Shown piece after piece: positions 32,245-40,289 of a stretch of DNA of 44,049 bases. The position numbers and the translations under genes are program-made. The number at the start of each line of letters is the position of its first letter. Positions within the stretch are counted from its first letter, which is position 1. Origin of the DNA: Candidatus Hadersleviella danica (GTDB taxonomy: Bacteria > Chloroflexota > Anaerolineae > Promineifilales > Promineifilaceae); assembly GCA_016711405.1 (NCBI GenBank), contig JADJSZ010000056.1:1-44049 (forward strand), read 5' to 3'. Under the pieces are notes generated by a model. The model did no database searches and was not told the DNA's origin. It saw only the letters and a program-made list of their open reading frames with translations.

Positions 32245-33234
32245 ATGATTCGCATCTTCCTCCGCACCCCCGATGGCCAACGCCATGCCAACCCCTCAAT
32301 CGAGTTCATCCCCGCCGCCCTTGCCCAAAAAGGGGCACTGCTGTGGGTAGATTTTCAAGCCGAGCCACCTAGCACTTGCGAACCTATCCTGCTGAACACA
32401 TTTGGCTTTCACCCTTTGGCGGTAGACGATGCGTTGAGCGAAATCCACGTGCCCCGTGTGGATGATTGGAGCGAATACCTTTTTGTCGTGTTGTCCACCT
32501 TCTCCATTGATATGAGTGACCACAACAGCCATTTAGAAATACAAGAGCTAGATGTCTTTTTGGGACACAATTATTTAGTCACCCACCACGATGAGCCGAT
32601 TGCTTCGGTGGATAGGACGTGGACGGCCGTGCAACGAGATGAGCGCCATGCAGGCATGGGGCCAGACCACTTGCTCTATCGGTTGGTGGATGATTTGGTA
32701 AACAGTTTTATGCCGATTGTGGAGGAGATTGATATTGCCATTGATGAGGTGGAGGACAGCATTTTTAACGAGCCACGGCCGCAAACCCTCTCGCGCATTT
32801 TCACCCTCAAACGCATCCTGCTCCAAATGCGCCGCATACTCACCCCCCAGCGCGAAGTGCTTAACAAACTCGCCCGCGATGATTATCCTGTGATTGATGC
32901 GCCCGATAGAATCTTTTTCCGCGATGTCTACGACCACCTCGTGCGGCTACACGACATCAACGAAAGCCTGCGCGATTTGGTTAGTGGCACCTTGGATGTG
33001 TACCTTTCCGTGGTCAACAATCGCATGAACGATGTCATGAAAATCCTGACAGTCATTACGACTTTGTTCATGCCCATCTCCTTTTTGGCGGGCTTTTTTG
33101 GGATGAACTTTTTCGAGCCAACCATTGCCTTTGAGGGGTGGACTGGAGCAACGACTTTCGCGATTACCCTCATCATCATGATTTCGTCGCCCATCGCCAT
33201 GTATTTTTGGATTCAGAAGCGGGGCTGGTTGTAG
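32245..33234 (+). CDS. corA: CorA family divalent metal transporter
   Basis: A 329-residue CorA-type Mg2+ (or Co2+/Ni2+) channel. A large N-terminal cytosolic domain (LWVDFQAEPPST, HPLAVDDALSEIHVPRVDDW) is followed by the long stalk helix region. The C-terminal membrane pair comprises ITTLFMPISFLAGFFGMNF, with the diagnostic GMN motif, and TTFAITLIIMISSPIAMYFW. Full length. It ends just before a strong terminator and is preceded by the repeat-rich spacer, so its promoter is probably at 32200-32240. Confidence 0.93.
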   Translation: MIRIFLRTPDGQRHANPSIEFIPAALAQKGALLWVDFQAEPPSTCEPILLNTFGFHPLAVDDALSEIHVPRVDDWSEYLFVVLSTFSIDMSDHNSHLEIQELDVFLGHNYLVTHHDEPIASVDRTWTAVQRDERHAGMGPDHLLYRLVDDLVNSFMPIVEEIDIAIDEVEDSIFNEPRPQTLSRIFTLKRILLQMRRILTPQREVLNKLARDDYPVIDAPDRIFFRDVYDHLVRLHDINESLRDLVSGTLDVYLSVVNNRMNDVMKILTVITTLFMPISFLAGFFGMNFFEPTIAFEGWTGATTFAITLIIMISSPIAMYFWIQKRGWL

Positions 33235-33257
33235 TCGTCGCCCGCTCACCCAAACGC

Positions 33258-33295
33258 AAAAACGGCCGCTCTGTCAACACAGAGCGGCCGTTTTT
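33258..33295. terminator. Bidirectional intrinsic terminator after corA
   Basis: A 17-bp stem whose 3' arm ends CGGCCGTTTTT, with loop CAAC and five A/T on each side. It serves corA on the plus strand and probably also the convergent VOC gene on the minus strand. Confidence 0.88.
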
Positions 33296-33345
33296 GGGTT
33301 CAGGGCCTTGTTAGGCACAACTTACAGGTGCCCATGGCTTTTTAT

Positions 33346-33756
33346 TTAATTGTCAGATGGTATGGCTGATGGCTCCATCCACATAGCTTCCCAGACATGT
33401 CCATCGGGGTCAGCTAGGTTGCAGTTATACATAAAGCCAAGATCCTGCATGGGGTTGATATCAGCCACGCCACCATTTGCTGTGGCGGCTTCATTCATGG
33501 CATCAACGGCTTCGCGGTTATCCAAAGCTAAAGCAAGCATCACTTCGCTCGAGTCCGCCGATGGGATGGGGCGATTGGTAAATGTGCGCCACTTTTCGTG
33601 AGTGAGTAGCATCACGTAAATCGCTTCGCTCCACACCATGCACGCCGCTGTATCATCGGTGAAATGAGGATTATTTTCAAAACCAAGTGCCTTATAAAAA
33701 GACATTGACACAGCAAGGTCAGTGACGGGCAAGTTAACAAAAATCATTTTTGACAT
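33346..33756 (-). CDS. VOC (glyoxalase/extradiol-dioxygenase) family protein
   Basis: A 136-residue protein of the vicinal-oxygen-chelate fold. It starts MSKMIFVNLPVTDLAVSM with GGAG upstream; the longer open frame upstream is part of a palindromic element. The fold's alternating beta-alpha-beta units are visible, with FYKALGFENN near the start and DPDGHVWEAMWM at the end. The family binds metal for glyoxalase, dioxygenase or resistance functions; the ligands are not clearly complete here. It is close to a SRPBCC/ArsR pair, a context common for uncharacterised VOC proteins. Confidence 0.82.
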   Translation of the reverse strand: MSKMIFVNLPVTDLAVSMSFYKALGFENNPHFTDDTAACMVWSEAIYVMLLTHEKWRTFTNRPIPSADSSEVMLALALDNREAVDAMNEAATANGGVADINPMQDLGFMYNCNLADPDGHVWEAMWMEPSAIPSDN

Positions 33757-33830
33757 GTTTTTCTCCGTATTCCAAGTTAAATGGCCATTGTAAAAAGATG
33801 AGACGACAAAATTGCGCCTACTGCCTACTC

Positions 33831-33952
33831 GTCTGACCGAGTTGTTTTGTCGGAGGGATTGTAGAGGCAACCCTTGTAGTTGCCCGGCTCTTAGGGTAGG
33901 CACAAGGCCTACCCCTTACAAAAGGCCATCCGCCAAAATTTGACGGTCAGAC
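33831..33952. repeat. 122-bp element with GTCTGACCG terminal repeats
   Basis: Perfect terminal repeats GTCTGACCG (33831-33839) and CGGTCAGAC (33944-33952) extend imperfectly inward. Inside is a GTAGAGG...CCCCTTAC core related to the 16762 and 20592 elements, with nested hairpins GGCAACCC/GGTTGCCC-like. It lies between the VOC gene and the SRPBCC gene. Confidence 0.7.
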
Positions 33953-33957
33953 CACTA

Positions 33958-34449
33958 CTATTGAGGGGCGAGTGCTTTCACCATCGCCACCAATTGGTCA
34001 AGGCAAATGCTCCACCCTTGGTGGAAGCCCATCGCCTCATGTTCTTGCTTGCCCGCTTCGTCGCGGTGCTTGGCCACCACGCGGTAAATCGTGCCCTGTG
34101 GGTGGGGTTCCAAGGTTAGCACGGCCGTAAAAAAGGGCTTTTCCGTCGGCCGATAACCGGGGGCAAGCGCATCCGTAAAGACCAGTTTTTCGTGGGGCAC
34201 AATCTCTAAATAGCACCCCATATTGGGGAACGCCTCCCCCTCAGGGGAAACCATCACCGTGCGGAACATGCCACCGGGGCGCAAATCAATTTCACACTCC
34301 GAAACGCTCCACGGGGCGGGGGCAAACCATTTTTTAAGGTGTTGTGGTTGAGTCCAAGCCTTCCAAACCAATTCAGGCGACACATCCACCACCCGCTCGA
34401 GAACTAAGTCGAGTTGGGGGTCTACATCCAAGTTGGGCGATTGAGTCAT
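33958..34449 (-). CDS. SRPBCC domain (AHSA1-like) protein
   Basis: A 163-residue START/AHSA1-fold protein. It begins LVLERVVDVSPELVWKAWTQP and includes LKKWFAPAPWSVSECEIDLRPGG-like sequence (split here as LKKWFAPAPW and LRPGGMFRTVM) and a C-terminal helix. Such proteins bind hydrophobic ligands. The start codon overlaps the stop of the ArsR gene by four bases (34446-34449), indicating translational coupling. Pairs of an ArsR-type regulator followed by an SRPBCC protein are common; the ligand is unknown. Confidence 0.88.
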   Translation of the reverse strand: MTQSPNLDVDPQLDLVLERVVDVSPELVWKAWTQPQHLKKWFAPAPWSVSECEIDLRPGGMFRTVMVSPEGEAFPNMGCYLEIVPHEKLVFTDALAPGYRPTEKPFFTAVLTLEPHPQGTIYRVVAKHRDEAGKQEHEAMGFHQGWSICLDQLVAMVKALAPQ

Positions 34450-34793
34450 TCGTTTTCTCCTTCAGCAGTAGCGAGTTCTTTTAGATAGGCATCAAGTTGG
34501 TCGAGGCGGCGCTCCCACATTTCGAGCTGGGCATGGAGCCAATGGGTGGCGTTCTGCATCTGTTGTGGCTCAATTTGGAAGGTCCGCACACGGCCGTTTT
34601 TGACTGACCGAACCAAGGCACTGCGCTCCAACACCTTCATGTGTTGCAAAAAAGAGGGCAACGCCATCTGGAATGGGGCGGCCAAATCCTTCACCGAAGC
34701 GGGGCCGAGCATGAGCCGCTCTAAAACCCTGCGCCTTGTCGCGTCGGCCAAAGCGTGGAAGGTGTGGTCGAGGTTGGGTTGATAGTTAGTCAT
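34446..34793 (-). CDS. ArsR family winged-helix transcriptional regulator
   Basis: A 115-residue winged-helix repressor of the ArsR/SmtB family, starting MTNYQPNLDHTFHALADATR. The recognition helix region is VKDLAAPFQMALPSFLQHMK, followed by a wing with SVKNGRVRTFQIEP. No metal-binding CxC motif is seen. This is the metal-independent subgroup often paired with SRPBCC proteins. The start at 34793 is preferred over a longer frame. A perfect palindrome at 34819-34838 upstream is the likely autoregulatory operator. Confidence 0.88.
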   Translation of the reverse strand: MTNYQPNLDHTFHALADATRRRVLERLMLGPASVKDLAAPFQMALPSFLQHMKVLERSALVRSVKNGRVRTFQIEPQQMQNATHWLHAQLEMWERRLDQLDAYLKELATAEGENE

Positions 34794-34818
34794 GCGCCTA
34801 AGTATAGCGCACGACAAT

Positions 34819-34838
34819 AGTTAGGTCAACGCCTAACT
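34819..34838 (-). promoter_or_regulatory. Probable ArsR operator
   Basis: Perfect inverted repeat AGTTAGG-(6 bp)-CCTAACT, centred about 36 bp before the ArsR start codon. The size and symmetry are typical of an ArsR-family dimer site, and it would let the regulator control its own gene and the coupled SRPBCC gene. Confidence 0.6.
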
Positions 34839-34874
34839 GTTTAGAGATTTTGCAATATGAGCCAAAGACAGCCG

Positions 34875-36179
34875 TTAGGGACTGATTCCCCCCTCATCCC
34901 CACGGCGACGAGTCGCTAGTTCGCGCAAATTTTCCCCCTCCTGCACATCCGCGCCCACCGCTTTGGCCGAGCCAATGGACTGGGTATTGTAGATGCCGCG
35001 ATGCCCCGAGGCAAAATAGGCGAGGGCACACCCCAAAAAGAGGTAGAGAGCCGCGCCACCGCCCACCAACTCAATGCCCATCACGGCCGAGGCCAGCGGC
35101 GTGTTGCTTGCCCCCGCAAAGACGGCCACCAAGCCAATCGAAGCCATAAAGGCGGGGTCTACACCCAACACACGGCCGAGGGTAAAACCCAATGTCGCCC
35201 CCATCACCAACAAGGGTGTAACCTCGCCACCTTGGTAGCCACAGCCGAGGGTAACGGCCGTGAACAACAGCTTGAGCGCGAACGCCCCCGCCACCACACC
35301 CGTGCCATCCACACTCTTTTGGATGAGCGGCAAGCTCAGCCCCAAATAGTCGGGAGAGCCGACAACGGCCGCCAACACAACGACCACCACACCCCCCAAA
35401 ACAGGTTGCAAGGGCGGCCACACCCTTTGCCACCGCCAAATCTCCTTAATGGCATGAACCAACTCCACAAAGACCATGCTGACCAAGCCGCAAATTAACC
35501 CCGCCAGCCCCACTTTGGCCACCAGCCAGCCGTCCATGCCCACCACGGGCATGGCGGGGTAATGGCTGTGCGGTGCGCCGAGGGCACGAGTCACCCAATC
35601 GCCTGTGTAGGCGGCCACCAAGCAGGGAATCAGCCCTTCATAGCGCACTCGGCCGACTGTTTGCACCTCCATGCCAAAGATAAACCCGGCCGCTGGCACG
35701 CCAAACACCGAGCCAAAGCCACCCGCAATGCCCGCCATAATCAGCAAGCGCCTATCGGCGGGCGGGATGGGCAAGATGCGGCGCACACTATCGGCCAAGC
35801 TCGCCCCCATTTGGATGGCTGTCCCTTCGCGCCCTGCTGAGCCGCCAAACAGGTGGGTGACGATGGTTCCGACCAGCACCAGCGGAGCCATCCGCAGGGG
35901 AATGCGCTCTTGGTCGCGGTTGACTTCATCAATGACGAGGTTGTTGCCTTGGCTGGCACGGCCGCCGAACCGCCAATACCCCCAGCCCACCGCCAGCCCT
36001 GCCAGCGGCAAGAAAGCGATGAGCCACGGGTTGGCCAGCCGAGTGGCCGTGGCCCATGCAAGGGCGTGCAGAAATACGGCCGAGGCCACCCCAGCCAATG
36101 TTCCGACCAAGGCTCCCAAGCCCCCCCATTTGAGGGCTGTTTGGGCAAACGGGAAGAGGCGGTGAGGAGAGAGGGGCAT
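34875..36179 (-). CDS. ClC-type chloride channel/transporter
   Basis: A 434-residue ClC family protein with about ten or more membrane helices. The family motifs are in order: the GSAGREGTAIQ filter (gating Glu in REGT), GFGSVFGVPAAGFIFGMEV and GCGYQGGEVTPLLVMGATLG. The gating glutamate's presence is compatible with Cl-/H+ exchange. The start at 36179 (MPLSPHRLFPF) is chosen; the upstream extension is repeat sequence. Single gene, next to the ArsR pair but with a separate spacer. Confidence 0.9.
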   Translation of the reverse strand: MPLSPHRLFPFAQTALKWGGLGALVGTLAGVASAVFLHALAWATATRLANPWLIAFLPLAGLAVGWGYWRFGGRASQGNNLVIDEVNRDQERIPLRMAPLVLVGTIVTHLFGGSAGREGTAIQMGASLADSVRRILPIPPADRRLLIMAGIAGGFGSVFGVPAAGFIFGMEVQTVGRVRYEGLIPCLVAAYTGDWVTRALGAPHSHYPAMPVVGMDGWLVAKVGLAGLICGLVSMVFVELVHAIKEIWRWQRVWPPLQPVLGGVVVVVLAAVVGSPDYLGLSLPLIQKSVDGTGVVAGAFALKLLFTAVTLGCGYQGGEVTPLLVMGATLGFTLGRVLGVDPAFMASIGLVAVFAGASNTPLASAVMGIELVGGGAALYLFLGCALAYFASGHRGIYNTQSIGSAKAVGADVQEGENLRELATRRRGDEGGISP

Positions 36180-36180
36180 A

Positions 36181-36415
36181 GGAGTGAGGAGTGAGAGTGA
36201 AAGGTGAGAAGTGAAAGGTGCCAGCCACTCCCCTAAAAGTACCATAAACGGCCGCTTTTCACTCCCCTTTTACCACCTTGGTGGCAGGGCAGGAGTAAGC
36301 TAAGGGAAAAGGGAATGGGGAATGGGGAATGCGGAATAAAAATCTCCCCTGCTCCCCTGCCCACCTGCCCCCCTGCTCCTACTCCCCCTCTCCTCCGCTC
36401 TTTTCAACGAGGTGA
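36181..36415. repeat. GTGAAAGGTGAGAAG array, GGGAATGGGGAATG array, CTGCTCCCCTGCCC array
   Basis: 36181-36218 repeats AGTGAGAGTGAAAGGTGAG. 36311-36338 repeats GGGAATGGGGAATGCGG. 36344-36400 repeats CCTGCTCCCCTGCCCACCTG. These three words recur at 12735, 9236 and 5340 respectively. The spacer is between divergent ClC and LysM genes. Confidence 0.75.
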
Positions 36416-36417
36416 CT

Positions 36418-37557
36418 ATGAAACACAAACTAACTTACCTGCTCCTTCTCCTCTGGCTGGGCTTGGTGCTGGGGGTGGGCACGGCCGTGGCCGATACCAC
36501 CTATACCGTTCAGCGCGGCGATACGCTGGCCGCCATTGCCCGCCGCTATGGCACCACCGTTCAGGCCATTGCCCAAGCCAACAACATCGTCAACCCCAAC
36601 CTGATTTACCCCAACCAAGTGCTGGTTATTCCCACAAGCGGCGGCGGGGGCGGTACGCCATCCCCCACCCCGCCCCCAGTGTCCACAGGCACGGTGCATG
36701 TGGTGCAAGCGGGCGAAACGCTGATGCGTATTTCGGTGCGCTATGGGGTGGCGGTGCAGGTACTTGTGCAAGCAAATAACATCAGCAACCCTAATGTTAT
36801 CTATGTCGGCCAGCGGCTGACGATTCCGGGCACGGCCCCTGCCCCCGTGCCCACCAGTCCGCCAACGGCCGTGCCGACGACGACGGCCGTGCCGACGGTA
36901 AACCCAACGGCCGTGCCTCCTACCCCGCTCCCCCTGCCCACCGCCACCCCCATTGTGTTGCCACCCCCTGCCAGCGGCGGCAACTTGCTCCCCAACGCCT
37001 CGTTTGAGGGGGGCTGGTACCACCCCAGCGGCGTGCCCGAGTTGCAAATCCCCAACAGTTGGCGGTTTGAGTGGGACACAGGCCCGACAGGCTTTGGCTC
37101 CGACCCGTGGGATGTGTACAACCGCCCCGAAGTGCGCGTCCTGAGCCGCGACTATTTGCCAGCTTCCGAACAAAGTTTGTTTATTTGGGATGGAAACCAA
37201 ACGGTTAAGGCGTTCAAGGGCAATTCGCCGCTTAGTTTTCGCTTGCTCACCGAGGTTGCCCTTGCGCCGGGCACTTATTTGCTCGAAATCAACATCTTCC
37301 CCGATTTGGTGATGGGGTATGCCAATGGGCAAAAAATCTGGGCGGATGATCCCTTGGCAGGTGAGGTGCGCTTGGTGGCCGGGGGGCAAAATTCGGGCTG
37401 GGTTTTGCCCCAGTTTGGCCAGCGCAACACGTTGCGCTACCAGTTCACTGTTGGCCAAGCAGGCACGGTGACGGTGGGGGCGCAAGTGCGCGGCCGTTTC
37501 GCCCTCGAGAACAATGGCTGGTTTTTGGATAAATGGTCGCTGGTGCGCGTGAACTAA
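36418..37557 (+). CDS. Exported LysM-domain protein
   Basis: A 379-residue exported protein. A signal peptide (MKHKLTYLLLLLWLGLVLGV) is followed by two LysM domains at about residues 28-71 (TYTVQRGDTLAAIARRYG) and 91-134 (VHVVQAGETLMRISVRYG). A Pro/Thr-rich linker of about 45 residues follows, then a C-terminal domain of about 190 residues (NLLPNASFEGGWY at its start) resembling a carbohydrate-binding beta-sandwich. LysM binds peptidoglycan or related glycans. The ATG at 36418 with GAGGTG upstream is better than the GTG six bases before. A terminator follows at 37564. It probably anchors or remodels cell-surface glycans. Confidence 0.9.
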   Translation: MKHKLTYLLLLLWLGLVLGVGTAVADTTYTVQRGDTLAAIARRYGTTVQAIAQANNIVNPNLIYPNQVLVIPTSGGGGGTPSPTPPPVSTGTVHVVQAGETLMRISVRYGVAVQVLVQANNISNPNVIYVGQRLTIPGTAPAPVPTSPPTAVPTTTAVPTVNPTAVPPTPLPLPTATPIVLPPPASGGNLLPNASFEGGWYHPSGVPELQIPNSWRFEWDTGPTGFGSDPWDVYNRPEVRVLSRDYLPASEQSLFIWDGNQTVKAFKGNSPLSFRLLTEVALAPGTYLLEINIFPDLVMGYANGQKIWADDPLAGEVRLVAGGQNSGWVLPQFGQRNTLRYQFTVGQAGTVTVGAQVRGRFALENNGWFLDKWSLVRVN

Positions 37558-37563
37558 AACAAG

Positions 37564-37594
37564 AAAAAAGCCCGTTGGAAACCAACGGGCTTTT
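37564..37594. terminator. Intrinsic terminator after the LysM gene
   Basis: Stem GCCCGTTGG / CCAACGGGC with loop AAA, six A on the left and four T on the right; usable in both directions between convergent genes. Confidence 0.85.
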
Positions 37595-37604
37595 GTGGTA
37601 AAGT

Positions 37605-37667
37605 TGGTGTATTAGTGTATTGGTGTACTTTAATAAACCCATACACCAATATACCAATAAACCACTA
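37605..37667. repeat. Inverted array of TTGGTGTATTAG / ACACCAATATACC units
   Basis: Left arm 37605-37630 repeats TTGGTGTATTAGTGTAT; right arm 37639-37666 repeats ATACACCAATATACCAATA. The right end supplies the stop codon of the minus-strand foldase gene. Confidence 0.75.
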
Positions 37668-39104
37668 TGGCAACGGAATCTCTGGCGCGGCGGGTGGGGT
37701 GGCGGTGGGGATAACTTGGCTGTAACGCACATCCAACACGGGTTGGCGGGGCACGCGGGTGCGCCAATTCTCAAAGACAACGACTTTGGCCGCACGTTGC
37801 TCTTCTAACCATGTGGTGAGGATTTCTTGTTTCTTTTCCTCAAGAGCCGTTTCACTCAAGGGGCGCTCTTCACGGCCGCTGACCTGCAAAATGACCCACA
37901 AGTCCGTGCCATTGGAGGAATCGGCCAAAACGCCGCTCGCTTCGCCAATCGGAAGGCTGAAAATCGCTTCGGAGACAGTTCCATTGGGGAAGAAGCCAAG
38001 GTAATCATCCTCCGTGCGCCAGAGCAATTCTTGGGCACTGGGGGGTTGCGCGGCGGGGTCGGCCGAGGTGATGGGGTTGCTCTTCAGCTCGTTCCAAACG
38101 GTGAGGAACCCTTTTTCAGCCACTTGTGCCGCCAACGCATTGGCCTCTTCTTCGGTGGAAGCGAGGAGGAAGAAGGCGCTGGCATGTTCCGCGTTGGTGC
38201 TGATTTCTTGTTCCGCAAACAAGGCATCAGCCAATTTTTCGCGGTAGAGGCTCATTTCGACTTCGTAGAGGTAGAGGGCTTCATCCGCCCCAAGGTCATT
38301 CAGGCCGTCGTTTTGCTCGGTGAGTTGTTCTTGGAAGGAATCGGCCGAAACGGGGGTGGCGGTGGGGAGGGGGGTGCTGGTGGGCGCAAGGGTTGGCTCG
38401 GCCGTGGGTTCCACAGCAACGGTGTCCGTCGTCACTTCTGTCCCTGTCAGGGTTTCGGTGCTGGTCAGCACAAACCCCTCGGGGGTGAAGGTGGGAACGG
38501 GGGTGAGAGAGGGGGTTGGTTCGGGGCTGGCGGTGGCGCTGGGTTGAGGGGTGGGCAAGCCGCCACCGAAGTAGCTGAATTGTTCGCCCACGGCCGCATC
38601 AATCTCTTCTTGGCTGACCGTTAAGTTACGCATCTCCGCCCCTTGGCGCACCAACTCATCCTCCACCAACTGCTCTACCACAAATTCGCCCAAAAATTGG
38701 TAGGCATTGGTCAGCAACGAAATTTGCTGGCCCGAAAATTGTTGAATATAGCTAATGGCTTGCGCCTCGGCCGCTTCAGGGTCTTCCGCTTCGGGGTCAG
38801 CAAACAGTTCGTATTGCTCTTCAATCCCCACAATGAGGCGGGCGCGTTGATAGCGCACCATGTCTTGCCATTCAGCCAGCGTAATCTCTTCATTGCCCAC
38901 GGTGGCCACCGCTTGGCGGGGCACAACCAAAAATTCGACGATGAGGCCGACAATGAGGACAAGGGCGAGGAACCCAATCACGCCGAGGGCGACCCGGCGC
39001 ACCAGTTGGTTTTGGCTACTTTCCCGTTGCTCGCGCAACTCTTCGCGGCGCGTGCGGACTTTGGCAATCACTTCTTGCTCGACAGTTTTATTTCTCTTGG
39101 CCAT
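37665..39104 (-). CDS. SurA/PpiC-like membrane-anchored peptidyl-prolyl isomerase
   Basis: A 479-residue protein with a cytosolic N-terminal charged stretch, one membrane segment (ALGVIGFLALVLIVGLIVEF, residues 38-57), and an extracellular part beginning AVATVGNEEITLAEWQDMV. This resembles the SurA N-terminal chaperone domain, and two helical parts follow. They are separated by a Pro/Thr/Ser-rich insert of about 75 residues. The C-terminal region includes PIC-type parvulin sequence (FPNGTVSEAIFSLPIGEASG, then LWVILQVSGREERPL). Such proteins help fold exported proteins; here the many large exported proteins nearby would be clients (inference). A single gene. Confidence 0.85.
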   Translation of the reverse strand: MAKRNKTVEQEVIAKVRTRREELREQRESSQNQLVRRVALGVIGFLALVLIVGLIVEFLVVPRQAVATVGNEEITLAEWQDMVRYQRARLIVGIEEQYELFADPEAEDPEAAEAQAISYIQQFSGQQISLLTNAYQFLGEFVVEQLVEDELVRQGAEMRNLTVSQEEIDAAVGEQFSYFGGGLPTPQPSATASPEPTPSLTPVPTFTPEGFVLTSTETLTGTEVTTDTVAVEPTAEPTLAPTSTPLPTATPVSADSFQEQLTEQNDGLNDLGADEALYLYEVEMSLYREKLADALFAEQEISTNAEHASAFFLLASTEEEANALAAQVAEKGFLTVWNELKSNPITSADPAAQPPSAQELLWRTEDDYLGFFPNGTVSEAIFSLPIGEASGVLADSSNGTDLWVILQVSGREERPLSETALEEKKQEILTTWLEEQRAAKVVVFENWRTRVPRQPVLDVRYSQVIPTATPPAAPEIPLP

Positions 39105-39117
39105 AACTGGCTACTCC

Positions 39118-39270
39118 TGCAAAGATAGAGATGGAAGATAGAGAGGGTTGGGAGGAGGGTTGCGACAAGTTCAGGGGTGAAAAGTGAGAGTGAGTGAGTA
39201 GTGAGTAGCGGGAAACTATTCACTGGGAAACTATTCACTATTTACTACTCACTATTTACTATTTACTCGA
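39118..39270. repeat. GATAGAG array and inverted AGTGAGTAG / CTATTCACTATTTAC array
   Basis: 39120-39148 repeats AAAGATAGAGATGG. 39176-39210 repeats AAAGTGAGAGTGAGTGAGTAG; 39214-39268 repeats ACTATTCACTATTTAC, the complement. Words related to 11241, 12735 and 10360. Confidence 0.75.
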
Positions 39271-39323
39271 GTAACAATCCTTAAAAAACAGCCCTTTCAT
39301 CTTCACATCGCGCTTTTTTACAC

Positions 39324-39349
39324 AAAAAAAGGCGAGGCATTGCCTCGCC
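39324..39349 (-). terminator. Intrinsic terminator of rpsF-rpsR
   Basis: Stem GGCGAGGC / GCCTCGCC with a three-base loop and seven T on the minus strand, about 50 bp past the rpsR stop. Confidence 0.88.
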
Positions 39350-39398
39350 CCTGTTGGTTGGGTTTGCACGAATTGCGATTAACTAATTGGGGAATTAG

Positions 39399-39659
39399 CT
39401 AATCGGTAACGAAAGGAAGCAGGGCCAAGTGGCGTGCCCGCTTGATTTCGAGAGCAAGTTTGCGTTGGTGCTTGGCGCAAAACCCATTGAGCCGTTGGGG
39501 TTTGATACGGCCGTGGGAAGTGATGTACGGCCGCAACGTCTCGGGTTGCTTGTAGCTGAACGATACCTCTTTGGTACACTTTTTCTTTTGCACAGGACGG
39601 CGGCGGAAGGGGCGCCGGCCGTTACTATCCATATCGCGGTAATCTCTATCGTCGGCCAT
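39399..39659 (-). CDS. rpsR: 30S ribosomal protein S18 (bS18)
   Basis: An 86-residue ribosomal protein that joins bS6 on the platform of the small subunit. Recognisable parts are KKKCTKEVSFSYKQPETLRP, YITSHGRIKPQRLNGFCAKHQ and RKLALEIKRARHLALLPFV. It has two cysteines but not the complete zinc ribbon. It follows rpsF by 19 bp. The usual ssb gene between the two is missing. Preceded by AAGAGGAAG. Confidence 0.96.
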   Translation of the reverse strand: MADDRDYRDMDSNGRRPFRRRPVQKKKCTKEVSFSYKQPETLRPYITSHGRIKPQRLNGFCAKHQRKLALEIKRARHLALLPFVTD

Positions 39660-39678
39660 GATGTATTTCTTCCTCTTA

Positions 39679-39966
39679 TTACTTGGCTATGAATAGATAG
39701 CGCAAGACATTTTCATTGATATTCAAGGTGCGTTCAATTTCAGCCACATCGCTGGTTTTGATGGGGCCTTCATATAAAACGTAATACGCTTCCCGAAACC
39801 GATTGATTTCGTAAGCGAGGGTGCGCAGACCCCACAGGTTGATGACGGGGGCAGTACCACCCGACTCTTCCATCACCTTGCCATAACGCTCAACCAGCGC
39901 CTTGCGGGCTGATTCTTCCAACTGGGGTTGGATTAACACAGTAAATTCGTAATTGCGAACAGTCAC
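39679..39966 (-). CDS. rpsF: 30S ribosomal protein S6 (bS6)
   Basis: A 95-residue ribosomal protein, beginning VTVRNYEFTVLIQPQLEES with a GTG start at 39966. I chose it because AAGGAG lies 11 nt upstream and the family starts here; the 36-codon longer frame has no family sequence. The conserved WGLRTLAYEINRFREAYYVLY follows. Co-transcribed with rpsR. bS6-bS18 is known in some bacteria to bind its own leader; I cannot identify such a motif in this leader with confidence. Confidence 0.96.
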   Translation of the reverse strand: MTVRNYEFTVLIQPQLEESARKALVERYGKVMEESGGTAPVINLWGLRTLAYEINRFREAYYVLYEGPIKTSDVAEIERTLNINENVLRYLFIAK

Positions 39967-40289
39967 AGGGAAAAAATCTCCTTTCCTTGGAATAATTGCC
40001 CCTTGCGAACTAGAAGATAGAACCAAGAGGCGGAAAGAGCATAACGAGAGGCTATGCAATTGTGAAACAGACAACGGCCGATAAGAATATCACAAACAGC
40101 GCAGAGCGCAAGGTAATTGCCTTTTTGCACTTTGACCAAAACCCTGACACCCATTAAATGTTTGTTAGAATCCCGTCTATCATCGTAGCCTACACTCAAC
40201 TTCATTTGTAGTTTCCTAATTTATCCATCTCAGCGTGCAGGGTTTTAAAGCCCGCACCTTTTTTGCTTACCCTCCGAGGAGAATTCACG
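39967..40289. other. Divergent spacer: rpsF leader / RHS leader
   Basis: On the minus strand the rpsF leader includes a possible TTGCGC-16-TATTCT promoter near 40086-40113 (weak). On the plus strand, 40235-40264 holds a terminator-like hairpin and 40270-40285 the ribosome-binding site GAGGAG of the RHS gene. No gene is visible. Confidence 0.5.
40235..40264 (+). terminator. Terminator-like hairpin in the RHS gene leader
   Basis: GTGC-A-GGG pairs with CCC-GCAC around an A/T-rich loop, followed by six T (40259-40264). It sits 26 bp before the start codon of the RHS gene, where no upstream plus-strand gene exists. That position suggests a leader attenuator rather than a gene end. Confidence 0.4.
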
